Below, piece after piece: positions 1 to 5,414 of a stretch of DNA of 7,459 bases. A program made the position numbers and the translations under genes. The notes below the pieces were generated by a model that saw only the letters and a program-made list of their open reading frames with translations, did no database searches and was not told where the DNA came from. Location: positions 1 to 7,459 of the forward strand of contig CAIPVD010000370.1 of NCBI GenBank assembly GCA_903868375.1. Direction: 5' to 3'. The DNA is from an uncultured delta proteobacterium (lineage in GTDB: Bacteria; UBA10199; GCA-002796325; 1-14-0-20-49-13). Within the stretch, counting starts at the first letter, position 1, and each line of letters begins with the position of its first letter.

Positions 1-560
1 AAGGAATTTTCCTCCCTCCGGCGTACCTTGCCTCGTCGCTACTTCACACGCAGGAACATCACAAAGAGATAATGCAGAAGTACAATAACTTGGCGATATT
101 TGGCCTTATGGTTTCCGATACGAGCCACGGGAGAATATTGCGGCTACCCGGTGGCAGGCCGATCACGATCTACAACGTGAACAAGACGGACGTTGCAAAG
201 TATGTAAAGGGCATGGCGGTGATCACCGAGGCATTTTTTAAGGCCGGGGCCAAGAGCGTGTTCCTGCCTATCCACACTATGTCGGAGATCTCGCGCGATG
301 AAGGCGTTGCAAAGCTTGTATCGAAAAAGATTAGGGCGAAGGACTTGGACCTGCAGGCGTTTCATCCGCTTGGCACATGTAGGATGGGCGCGGATCCTTC
401 CGATGCGGTTTGCGATCCAAATGGGCGCGTGTATGGCTTAGATAACGTCTTCATATCCGATGGCTCAATATTCCCGACATCGCTTGGAGTTAACCCAATG
501 ATGACGATCATGGCGGCAGCGACGAAGATAGGCGGATATATTGATAGAGAAGTTTTGTAA
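1..560 (+). CDS. GMC-family FAD-dependent oxidoreductase, C-terminal part (5' end outside window)
   Basis: The reading frame is open from base 3, upstream of the first ATG at 72, so the gene begins before the window and about 185 C-terminal residues are visible. The sequence shows the GMC oxidoreductase C-terminal domain. AFHPLGTCRMG (His codon 363-365) and DGSIFPTSLGVNPMMT (Asn codon 492-494) hold the His-Asn pair that in this family acts in proton abstraction from an alcohol substrate. The segment VYGLDNVFISDGS before it is the usual FAD-contacting strand. Family members (choline dehydrogenase, cholesterol oxidase, long-chain alcohol oxidase, sugar oxidases) oxidise alcohols to aldehydes or ketones with FAD. 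The substrate cannot be told from this part, because the N-terminal dinucleotide-binding domain and substrate-domain loops are missing. The gene stops 56 bases before folE on the same strand, so the two may be co-transcribed, although no pathway link is evident. The family call is firm; the substrate is unknown. Confidence 0.9.
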   Translation, partial: GIFLPPAYLASSLLHTQEHHKEIMQKYNNLAIFGLMVSDTSHGRILRLPGGRPITIYNVNKTDVAKYVKGMAVITEAFFKAGAKSVFLPIHTMSEISRDEGVAKLVSKKIRAKDLDLQAFHPLGTCRMGADPSDAVCDPNGRVYGLDNVFISDGSIFPTSLGVNPMMTIMAAATKIGGYIDREVL

Positions 561-572
561 GTTGACCAAGTT

Positions 573-601
573 GGAACATAGGAACCTAGAAACATAGGAA
601 C
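573..601. repeat. Short tandem repeat, two 13-base copies (CATAGGAAC core)
   Basis: Copy 1 at 573-585 reads GGAACATAGGAAC and copy 2 at 589-601 reads GAAACATAGGAAC. They differ at one base and repeat with a 16-base period, separated by CTA. The repeat fills most of the 56-base gap between the GMC oxidoreductase stop and the folE ribosome binding site. Its copies also contain shorter internal GGAAC echoes. It shows no dyad symmetry, so it is not a terminator. It could be a copy of a dispersed intergenic repeat or a small slippage expansion; two copies alone cannot decide. Confidence 0.6.
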
Positions 602-606
602 GATTT

Positions 607-611
607 AGGAG
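607..611 (+). promoter_or_regulatory. Shine-Dalgarno site of folE
   Basis: AGGAG lies 5 bases before the ATG at 617. This consensus site fixes the folE start and shows that this organism uses standard Shine-Dalgarno initiation. Confidence 0.85.
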
Positions 612-616
612 AATTC

Positions 617-1159
617 ATGGAAGATATAATCAGGCAGTTACTGGAAAAACTCGGCGAAGACCCGAACCGCGAGGGTTTAAGAAAAACGCCCGCGCGTGTG
701 AAAAAATCCTACGCATTTTTGACCGAAGGCTACAGGCAAGATCCGGTGAAGATAATCAGCGATGCCGTTTTCTCGGATAAGTACGACGAAATGGTGATAG
801 TCAAAGATATCCCGTTCTACAGCCTTTGCGAACATCATCTGCTGCCGTTCTACGGAAGCGCGCACGTTGCTTACTTGCCCAACAAAAAGCTGGTTGGCAT
901 CTCGAAGATCGCGCGAATGGTCGAGCTTTTTGCAAGGCGCTTGCAGGTTCAGGAAAGAATGACGCAGCAGATAGCAGAAGCCATTCAGAGCGTGCTGAAA
1001 CCTAAAGGCGTTGCAGTCGTTGTTCAGGCGCAGCATCTTTGCATGCAAATGCGCGGCGTTCAGAAGCATAACGCATCGGTCGTAACTTCTGCAATGCTCG
1101 GCGGTTTCCGTTCCAATCAGGCAACCCGTGAAGAATTCATGACGTTGATAAAAGGTTAG
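617..1159 (+). CDS. folE: GTP cyclohydrolase I (type IA)
   Basis: This cytosolic enzyme converts GTP to 7,8-dihydroneopterin triphosphate and formate, the first step of tetrahydrofolate and other pterin synthesis. The 180-residue protein covers the whole catalytic T-fold. Zinc ligands are visible as Cys71 and His74 in CEHHLLPF and Cys142 in QHLCM. His73 and His140 match the catalytic histidines of the E. coli enzyme (offset 39 residues). GISKIAR at 94-100 and RLQVQERM at 108-115 are the GTP-binding segments, and MRGVQKHNASVVTSAM near the C-terminus is characteristic. The N-terminal helical arm is shorter than in E. coli (222 residues), a common variation in bacteria. All zinc ligands are present, so this is the zinc-dependent type, not the FolE2 type. 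It converges with the cold-shock gene and ends just before a shared terminator. It probably shares a transcript with the upstream oxidoreductase, because no clear promoter lies in the 56-base gap. Confidence 0.97.
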   Translation: MEDIIRQLLEKLGEDPNREGLRKTPARVKKSYAFLTEGYRQDPVKIISDAVFSDKYDEMVIVKDIPFYSLCEHHLLPFYGSAHVAYLPNKKLVGISKIARMVELFARRLQVQERMTQQIAEAIQSVLKPKGVAVVVQAQHLCMQMRGVQKHNASVVTSAMLGGFRSNQATREEFMTLIKG

Positions 1160-1171
1160 TATCAATAAAAA

Positions 1172-1205
1172 ACCCCCGTCACTTTTCAGCAACGGGGGTC
1201 TTAAT
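1172..1205. terminator. Hairpin terminator shared by folE (+) and the cold-shock gene (-)
   Basis: An 8-bp GC-rich stem pairs ACCCCCGT (1172-1179) with ACGGGGGT (1192-1199) around a 12-base loop. On the minus strand the stem is followed by six T's and further AT sequence, a canonical intrinsic terminator for the cold-shock gene that stops at 1221. On the plus strand the downstream tract is CTTAATTT, weaker but still usable for folE, which stops 12 bases before the stem. It sits exactly between two converging genes. Confidence 0.85.
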
Positions 1206-1220
1206 TTGCCTATTAATCAG

Positions 1221-1436
1221 TTAGGCCTTCTGGACGTTCTGTGCTTGCGGGCCTTTCGGACCGTCGATCAGATCAAACGTTACTTCCTGACCTTCTGCTA
1301 GGGATTTGTACCCTTCACCCGATATGGATGAAAAGTGGACGAACACATCTGGTCCGCCTTCGCGTTCGATGAAGCCAAATCCTTTGGCGTCATTGAACCA
1401 TTTTACCTTACCCTTTAGGTTATTGCTTTCACTCAC
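1221..1436 (-). CDS. Cold-shock domain protein (CspA family)
   Basis: The 71-residue protein is a single cold-shock domain, a small OB-fold that binds single-stranded RNA or DNA and acts as an RNA chaperone, often at low temperature or in stationary phase. RNP1 is visible as KGFGFIE (residues 18-24) and RNP2 as VFVHFS (31-36). The N-terminal LKGKVKWFNDAKGFGFI and the C-terminal GPQAQNV are typical. I place the start at a GTG (1436) because AAGGAGG lies 5 bases upstream. An ATG-started frame extends further up to 1541, but its extra 35 residues do not resemble the family, and 71 residues is the normal length. The gene follows ftsB on the same strand after about 160 bases, which suggests its own promoter and a longish 5' leader, as is common for cold-shock genes. 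Which csp paralogue this is, and whether it is cold-induced, cannot be told. Confidence 0.95.
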   Translation of the reverse strand: MSESNNLKGKVKWFNDAKGFGFIEREGGPDVFVHFSSISGEGYKSLAEGQEVTFDLIDGPKGPQAQNVQKA

Positions 1437-1441
1437 AACTG

Positions 1442-1448
1442 CCTCCTT
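1442..1448 (-). promoter_or_regulatory. Shine-Dalgarno site deciding the GTG start of the cold-shock gene
   Basis: On the minus strand AAGGAGG, a full-consensus site, stands 5 bases before GTG at 1436. It settles the start against upstream in-frame ATG codons that have no such site. Confidence 0.85.
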
Positions 1449-1543
1449 AAAATCACCCGCGGAACGATTAAGCCTTTTGTACATAATGCCCCTTAAATGC
1501 CTGGCGCTTGCTTGTTGCCGCAGGTTGTTTCTTCGTTCCAATG

Positions 1544-1599
1544 CTTATAGGGGCTTAAACGATGGATGGCTGACTACTACAGGCGGCAGATGTTGTCAA
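1544..1599 (-). promoter_or_regulatory. Possible promoter region for the cold-shock gene
   Basis: The gap between the ftsB-like gene and the cold-shock gene holds a perfect -35-like TTGACA (minus strand, 1599 to 1594, overlapping the ftsB stop). It also holds a -10-like TATAAG (1549 to 1544). The two are about 44 bases apart, so they cannot belong to one sigma-70 promoter. The TTGACA has only TAGTCA at a 17-base spacing, and the TATAAG has a poor -35. A start near 1537 from the TATAAG would give a leader of about 100 bases, in keeping with cold-shock genes. The evidence is incomplete. Confidence 0.3.
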
Positions 1600-1913
1600 G
1601 GGCTCATTTGCTGATAGACCGTCTCGCCGGGCTTTACGTATCCTAGTTCCTGACGGATTACCAGTTCTAGGTGCTTAGGATCGTTCAAAAGCTCCCTTTG
1701 GCGTTTTAGGCCGTCGATGCTATTTTTTAGCTTTATTATCTCTTCCGCGGTCTGCTTTTTGAGTATTTTTGATTTGTGAAGACGATATAGGCCCTGATCT
1801 CCGAATATAGCGAACCAGCAGAAACCTATCACCGCTACGCATATCGCGATAGATCGGACGTTATCTTTCTGGAAAATACGCGCAAAAACGCTCTTTGTTT
1901 TTTCTATTAACAT
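1596..1913 (-). CDS. ftsB: FtsB/DivIC-type septum formation initiator protein
   Basis: A small bitopic inner-membrane division protein, 105 residues. The order of elements matches the family: a short charged cytoplasmic N-terminus (1-19), one hydrophobic membrane segment (about 20-37), the GDQGL motif at 38-42 (GDNGL-like in FtsB), a charged, leucine-spaced coiled coil (about 45-78), and the C-terminal LGYVKPGETVY (90-100), which is the hallmark of FtsB/DivIC. FtsB bridges FtsL and FtsQ in the divisome and helps activate septal peptidoglycan synthesis. Its ATG lies 2 bases after the ruvB stop with no recognisable Shine-Dalgarno site, which suggests translation coupled to ruvB. In many proteobacteria ftsB sits next to eno, so its place behind ruvAB is less usual. 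The FtsB versus DivIC naming depends on phylum; the family itself is secure. Confidence 0.9.
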   Translation of the reverse strand: MLIEKTKSVFARIFQKDNVRSIAICVAVIGFCWFAIFGDQGLYRLHKSKILKKQTAEEIIKLKNSIDGLKRQRELLNDPKHLELVIRQELGYVKPGETVYQQMSP

Positions 1914-1915
1914 TC

Positions 1916-2956
1916 TTATTCGAATAGTTTCTGCTGTTGTTTAGTTTCGCCGCTTGCCGGTGGCGGTGTTTTACCCAAATGCGTATAAGCAAGCGAGGTA
2001 GCCATGCGCCCGCGAGGCGTACGGTTGATGTAGCCGCACTGGATAAGGAACGGTTCATACACGTCTTCGATCGTTTCCTTTTCCTCGCTGATGGCAGATG
2101 ATAATGTTTCAACACCGACCGGCCCACCGCCGAATTTATCTATAATGGTCAGAAGTATCTTTCTGTCCATGTGGTCAAAACCCTTTTCATCTACGTCGAG
2201 CATCTTTAGCGCATCGTGGCCTACCTTTTCGCTGATGATGCCATTGGCGCGAACTTGCGCATAGTCTCGCACTCGGCGAAGGAGGCGGTTCGCAATTCTT
2301 GGTGTTCCGCGAGACCGCTTTGCGATCTCTAGCGCACCGTCTTTCGTTATCTCAACTTCAAGTAATTTCGCCGATCTGTTAATGATCGAAGAAAGTTCTT
2401 CCGGTTTGTAAAAATCGAGCCTGGCAACTACGCCGAACCTGTCGCGAAGAGGGGAAGTAATTAGCCCTGCACGTGTTGTAGCACCAACGAGAGTAAAATG
2501 CGGAAGGTCGAGCTTTACCGTGCGTGCAGAAGGACCTTGGCCAACGATCAGGTCCAATTTAAAATCTTCCATGGCGGGATAGAGAACTTCTTCGACCGTC
2601 CGGTTCAGGCGGTGAATTTCATCTATGAATAGGACGTCGCGATTTTCCAAGTTCGTAAGAATAGCAGCAAGATCGCCCGGGCGTTCTAGTACTGGACCGG
2701 ATGTAGATTGTATCTTAACGCCAAGTTCATTCGCAATAATATATGCAAGGGTTGTCTTCCCAAGGCCTGGAGGACCAAGGAACAGCGCGTGATCCAGCGC
2801 TTCGCCACGCTCTTTGGCTGCCTGAATGAATATCTTCAGGCGTTCTTTGATCTGCTCCTGACCCACATATTCATCAAGCGAGCGGGGGCGCAATGCAACA
2901 TCGAACTGTTGCTCTTCTACCAGCTTTTGTGGATCTAGTTCTACGCGTTCTTCCAT
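1916..2956 (-). CDS. ruvB: Holliday junction branch-migration ATPase RuvB
   Basis: The AAA+ motor that, as hexameric rings held by RuvA, drives branch migration of Holliday junctions in recombinational repair. The 346-residue length is typical. Visible motifs: the N-terminal RPRSLDEYVGQ (23-33), Walker A GPPGLGKT (61-68), Walker B VLFIDEIH (108-115), sensor 1 GATTR (158-162), the SPLRDRFG segment (168-175) with the arginine finger, the sensor-2 region GTPRIANRLLRR (217-228), and the C-terminal DNA-binding winged helix with GYINRTPRGR (308-317). All key residues are intact. It starts 7 bases after the ruvA stop, and its stop is 2 bases before ftsB. No Shine-Dalgarno site is evident before its ATG, so coupling to ruvA is likely. 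The Gln-rich, non-conserved tail after the winged helix is unremarkable. Confidence 0.98.
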   Translation of the reverse strand: MEERVELDPQKLVEEQQFDVALRPRSLDEYVGQEQIKERLKIFIQAAKERGEALDHALFLGPPGLGKTTLAYIIANELGVKIQSTSGPVLERPGDLAAILTNLENRDVLFIDEIHRLNRTVEEVLYPAMEDFKLDLIVGQGPSARTVKLDLPHFTLVGATTRAGLITSPLRDRFGVVARLDFYKPEELSSIINRSAKLLEVEITKDGALEIAKRSRGTPRIANRLLRRVRDYAQVRANGIISEKVGHDALKMLDVDEKGFDHMDRKILLTIIDKFGGGPVGVETLSSAISEEKETIEDVYEPFLIQCGYINRTPRGRMATSLAYTHLGKTPPPASGETKQQQKLFE

Positions 2957-2963
2957 ATTAGGA

Positions 2964-3557
2964 TTAAGAAATTTTGCCCATTTCTTTTAATGCGTGTTTT
3001 ATCACCGACTGTACCGATGTATGGTCATCAAGCGAAACATTTGCAAGTATTTTTTCCGCCGTCATCCTTTGATATCCAAGATTTACGAGCGCCGATAGTG
3101 AATCGTTGTAAAGTGGCTTGTTCACGGGTTTTTGCGCGCCAATTCCAGCGAACTCTTTTAAGAACTTATCTTTCAGGTCGACAACTATTCTCTCGGCAGT
3201 TTTTTTGCCTACACCAGGTATCGAGTAAAGTCTTGCGAGGTCTTCTTTAACGACCGCCTGTACTACATCGTGCGGCGCCATTCCGGAAAGTATCGACAGT
3301 GCCATCTTAGGCCCGATACCGGAAACGTCCAGTAGTCGCAGGAATATTTGTTTCTCTTCTGGAGTCGTGAAACCGAAAAGGGTGATCTGATCTTCGCGAA
3401 CGTGAGTATATATATGAAGGAATGCCTCGCCGCCAACGCTCGGCAGATTGCCAAGGCCGGTCTTTGAAACATACGCCTGATAGCCGACGCCGCCGATATC
3501 GATCACGGCGCGATCCACGCCTTTATGAGTTAGAGTTCCTTTAAGATGTGCGATCAT
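2964..3557 (-). CDS. ruvA: Holliday junction DNA-binding subunit RuvA
   Basis: RuvA tetramers bind the four-way junction and load RuvB. The 197-residue protein has all three domains. The N-terminal OB-fold starts MIAHLKGTL and contains the strand VIDIGGVGYQAYVS. The middle domain carries two helix-hairpin-helix motifs, LLDVSGIGPKMALSIL and LYSIPGVGKKTAERIV, which contact the DNA backbone. The small C-terminal domain, DSLSALVNLGYQRMTAEKIL, binds RuvB. The ATG at 3557 gives the normal N-terminus, although no Shine-Dalgarno site precedes it. The order ruvA-ruvB is the standard one. ruvC, often found directly upstream, is absent here; the upstream gene is a phospholipase D family protein ending 41 bases before ruvA. 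I see no recognisable LexA-type operator, but the binding motif varies among phyla. Confidence 0.97.
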   Translation of the reverse strand: MIAHLKGTLTHKGVDRAVIDIGGVGYQAYVSKTGLGNLPSVGGEAFLHIYTHVREDQITLFGFTTPEEKQIFLRLLDVSGIGPKMALSILSGMAPHDVVQAVVKEDLARLYSIPGVGKKTAERIVVDLKDKFLKEFAGIGAQKPVNKPLYNDSLSALVNLGYQRMTAEKILANVSLDDHTSVQSVIKHALKEMGKIS

Positions 3558-3560
3558 TTG

Positions 3561-3584
3561 CGGCAGATGATACGACGCCTGCCG
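3561..3584. repeat. Small inverted repeat between the PLD-family gene and ruvA
   Basis: CGGCAG (3561-3566) and CTGCCG (3579-3584) form a perfect 6-bp dyad around a 12-base spacer. On the minus strand it lies in the 41-base gap, a few bases before the ruvA start codon. No T-run follows, so it is not an intrinsic terminator. In RNA it could limit access to the ruvA start or mark an mRNA processing point. It is short enough to be chance. Confidence 0.35.
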
Positions 3585-3598
3585 AATTGATGCAAGAG

Positions 3599-5155
3599 TT
3601 AAAATTCACATTCTGCAGCTTTGCTCATTGCTTGTTGAAATACTGCCTGCGCTTGCTTGGGGCTTTTGAACGCACATTTTTCGGCAACGTCGAACGGGTT
3701 CGTGAAATCGGCGTTTTCGCATCGATTGATGAACTCGTCGGGTTTTAGAAACTCGCAGGCATCATCGCTGCTGATCTTTCTGCCGGATTGCACGTCTTCG
3801 TCGATCAGTTGAGCGATAGCTTTGCAAGCCCCTTCACTTTCAATAGCTACGGCAGATTCGCTATTTTTGTCTTCGCTCCTTTGATCGAAATTGAATGAGC
3901 CAATAATGCAGTAAGCTTTGTCAAAAGAGGCAGCTTTGGCATGTAGTGTTCCTTCACCGGCCCATTCGAAGATCTTTATCCCAGCTTCTATCAGGTCTTC
4001 ATAATATGACCTTCCCACCAAGGTCATTGGAGGTAGGTCATTTGATGCCGTGCTGTTCGTGACCACTGTGATCTTGTCTCTACCTAGCCTTGCAGCTGCA
4101 TCGGTCAGAACTTTTCTATAGCTTTCCGGCGGAATGAAATAAGCGTTGGCGATCTTGATGAGCGATTTGGACGATCTAATCAATGCATCGTAGGCCTGTT
4201 CAATGTAGGTCTCTTTTAATCTTGGGCGGCTCTGCAGAAATCTGATGCGAGCAGGGACGAACTCCAGGTGATGAAGGGCAAACCGACCTTCGATCTCGAT
4301 GATCTTTTTCGTAATCCGGGGATCAGTTTTGTAATGGAGCTTAACGTTGATATTGCCGTAATTCTTTGTCACCCAACTTTTCCATTGCTTCCAATATTTG
4401 GCCGTATCGATGTTGTGTCTTTTAACTTCTAGGAAATAACTGAAGTTCTTATCGAAGCCTGCAGCAGCATCAGCGATAACGTCGCCTCGCAGTATGCTGT
4501 CATGGTCGCGCCAGCGGTCCTTCGCTTCTAACCCTAAGTGAAAATATTCGTTGCCGATGTTAAGCCCGCCCATCACTCCTATTGCATCTGGCGTGCTGGC
4601 GTCGATTAAGAATAATTTTTCATGCGATCTTCTATCGAGGGCCTTCAGATCGTGAAGCGATGCCTCATTCATTATTTGATATGCTGCGCCTTGGACCGGG
4701 ATTCCGTGCTGTATCAGGTCTATATACATCTTCTGCGTTTGCAGATCCGTCGCGTTAGAGGCTGTATCGACGATGACCCTAATATCTAGGCTCGGATTAT
4801 CCTTTTTCTTTTGTTTGAGAATGTCCGCGATGTAGAGGCCAGATTCATCGCCTCTAAATATCAGCGCCTCGATGCGAATGGAATGTTTTGCATTCCTTAT
4901 CATCTCGATCCTAGCTGAAAGTGAGTCTTCTCCGGTTGGAGGTACGGCAACAGTGCCATCTCTTAGCGGAGATATTTTAGCACAGTTGGGCTCCGATTCG
5001 GGGCACTGAAATTTAAATGATGATCGAAAGAAGGGCAACGTTTCGGGTTCAAACGATGATTCACCGCTGAATTGAAAATTAGGATCATCCGGTGATCCGA
5101 AGTAGGGAGTTCTTTTTTCAACGCAAGAATTTTGACATTGCTCTATACCAGCCAT
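3599..5155 (-). CDS. Phospholipase D superfamily protein with two HKD motifs (ClsC/cardiolipin synthase-like)
   Basis: Two complete HKD half-sites are visible (numbering from the start at 5155). The first is HEKLFLID with His178, Lys180 and Asp185, followed by GGLNIGNEYF. The second is HAKAASFD with His405, Lys407 and Asp412, followed by GSFNFDQRSEDKN. Such paired motifs form one active site that works through a phosphohistidine intermediate. The spacing and the GG-N-I-G-EYF segment recall ClsC-type cardiolipin synthases, which join phospholipids by transphosphatidylation, but hydrolase or nuclease activity is also possible. I chose the ATG at 5155 (518 residues) because AGGAG stands 5 bases before it; an in-frame ATG at 5194 has no such site. 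No signal peptide or membrane helix is evident. About 80 residues before the catalytic core and a C-terminal tail of about 75 residues look non-conserved and hold most of the ten cysteines (7, 11, 51, 58 and 467, 479, 494, 516 among them). It ends 41 bases before ruvA and may be co-transcribed. Confidence 0.88.
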   Translation of the reverse strand: MAGIEQCQNSCVEKRTPYFGSPDDPNFQFSGESSFEPETLPFFRSSFKFQCPESEPNCAKISPLRDGTVAVPPTGEDSLSARIEMIRNAKHSIRIEALIFRGDESGLYIADILKQKKKDNPSLDIRVIVDTASNATDLQTQKMYIDLIQHGIPVQGAAYQIMNEASLHDLKALDRRSHEKLFLIDASTPDAIGVMGGLNIGNEYFHLGLEAKDRWRDHDSILRGDVIADAAAGFDKNFSYFLEVKRHNIDTAKYWKQWKSWVTKNYGNINVKLHYKTDPRITKKIIEIEGRFALHHLEFVPARIRFLQSRPRLKETYIEQAYDALIRSSKSLIKIANAYFIPPESYRKVLTDAAARLGRDKITVVTNSTASNDLPPMTLVGRSYYEDLIEAGIKIFEWAGEGTLHAKAASFDKAYCIIGSFNFDQRSEDKNSESAVAIESEGACKAIAQLIDEDVQSGRKISSDDACEFLKPDEFINRCENADFTNPFDVAEKCAFKSPKQAQAVFQQAMSKAAECEF

Positions 5156-5160
5156 ATTTT

Positions 5161-5165
5161 CTCCT
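5161..5165 (-). promoter_or_regulatory. Shine-Dalgarno site of the PLD-family gene
   Basis: On the minus strand AGGAG stands 5 bases before the ATG at 5155. It favours that start over the in-frame ATG 39 bases upstream. Confidence 0.8.
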
Positions 5166-5219
5166 GTCGTGTTAGTGATGATTTTATGCGCCATCAGCCG
5201 TTTTTGGCAAGCTTTTTTT

Positions 5220-5233
5220 ATATGACATCATAT
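5220..5233. repeat. AT-rich palindrome in the divergent intergenic region
   Basis: ATATGA (5220-5225) and TCATAT (5228-5233) are perfect inverted halves around a CA centre. The site lies 65 bases before the PLD-family start. On the minus strand it overlaps -10-like hexamers (TATGAT, TATAAA), where a repressor could act. Short AT-rich palindromes arise easily by chance, so the role is unproven. Confidence 0.3.
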
Positions 5234-5245
5234 GAAATTAACCTC

Positions 5246-5265
5246 AAAAAGCACCTCGTAGGTGC
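5246..5265 (-). terminator. Terminator- or attenuator-like hairpin upstream of the PLD-family gene
   Basis: Read on the minus strand, GCACCT, a 3-base ACG loop and AGGTGC form a perfect 6-bp stem (5265 to 5251), followed at once by TTTTT (5250 to 5246). This has the layout of a short intrinsic terminator. No minus-strand gene ends here, because the next gene to the right is rplM on the plus strand. It could therefore be a leader attenuator of the PLD-family gene or a block against antisense transcription leaving the rplM region. The stem is short, so confidence is limited. Confidence 0.4.
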
Positions 5266-5275
5266 ATAAGTGGGT

Positions 5276-5281
5276 TATAAT
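5276..5281 (+). promoter_or_regulatory. Possible distal -10 element for rplM
   Basis: TATAAT matches the sigma-70 -10 consensus exactly. No good -35 hexamer is present at 15-19 bases upstream, and there is no TGn extension. If used, transcription would start near 5288 and give rplM a leader of roughly 125 bases containing the 11-bp hairpin at 5321-5345. Confidence 0.35.
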
Positions 5282-5297
5282 GCATTCTATGGCCTAT

Positions 5298-5307
5298 TTA
5301 GCGCTAA
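5298..5307. repeat. 10-base perfect palindrome TTAGCGCTAA
   Basis: TTAGCGCTAA is a perfect 10-base palindrome between the distal -10 element and the rplM leader hairpin. The arms do not extend further. It may be an operator half or may be chance; nothing else supports a role. Confidence 0.25.
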
Positions 5308-5320
5308 TATGTCATCGCGT

Positions 5321-5345
5321 TTCGTAAGTGTCCCACGCTTACGAA
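5321..5345 (+). promoter_or_regulatory. Strong hairpin upstream of rplM (candidate leader structure)
   Basis: TTCGTAAG (5321-5328) pairs perfectly with CTTACGAA (5338-5345). The inner bases continue the stem through a G-U pair, a G-C pair and a U-A pair, for 11 base pairs closed by a CCC loop. No T-run follows on either strand, so it is not an intrinsic terminator. It ends 69 bases before the L13 start codon. As RNA on a transcript from the distal -10 element it could be an autoregulatory leader; L13 is known to repress its own operon through the mRNA leader in E. coli. As DNA it lies upstream of the proximal promoter, where an activator could bind. The pairing is seen; the role is inferred. 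Confidence 0.55.
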
Positions 5346-5373
5346 CAAAAACCGTGTGATTTGGCTAAATTTC

Positions 5374-5401
5374 TTGACAAGTTACCTAGCATACGTATAA
5401 G
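5374..5401 (+). promoter_or_regulatory. Proximal sigma-70-like promoter of rplM-rpsI
   Basis: TTGACA (5374-5379), a perfect -35, is followed after 16 bases by TATAAG (5396-5401), a five-of-six -10. This is the best promoter match in the window. Transcription would start near 5408, only about 7 bases before the rplM ATG at 5415, so the mRNA would be almost leaderless. It also argues against an rplM start further upstream. Confidence 0.65.
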
Positions 5402-5414
5402 GTCCCGCCCCGTT

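Noticed and set aside
677..1192. 171-codon open frame antisense to folE
   Set aside because: It overlaps folE completely, has no recognisable domain, runs into the terminator, and is a shadow of the folE reading frame.
1437..1541. ATG-started extension of the cold-shock protein to 106 residues
   Set aside because: The extra N-terminus is not cold-shock-like, and the AAGGAGG site points to the GTG at 1436, giving the standard 71-residue length.
1488..1554. Distant inverted repeat (GCCCC with GGGGC) in the cold-shock leader
   Set aside because: Only about six consecutive pairs form across a gap of some 50 bases, and one arm overlaps the possible -10 element, so a stable transcript structure is doubtful.
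1861..2127. 88-codon minus-strand frame across the ruvB-ftsB junction
   Set aside because: It is in another frame of two clearly identified genes, has an arginine/serine-rich nonsense composition, and shows no motif.
5156..5194. Longer form of the PLD-family protein starting at the ATG at 5194
   Set aside because: No Shine-Dalgarno site precedes it, while AGGAG stands 5 bases before the ATG at 5155. The 13 extra residues are not a signal peptide.
5298..5307. Resemblance of TTAGCGCTAA to the outer ends of the CIRCE/HrcA operator
   Set aside because: CIRCE has 9-base arms separated by 9 bases; here the halves abut, so the likeness is limited to TTAGC and GCTAA.
5328..5414. Upstream GTG extension of rplM, adding 29 residues
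   Set aside because: The added residues have no counterpart in L13 and lie over a strong hairpin and a near-consensus promoter; the ATG at 5415 gives the normal family N-terminus.
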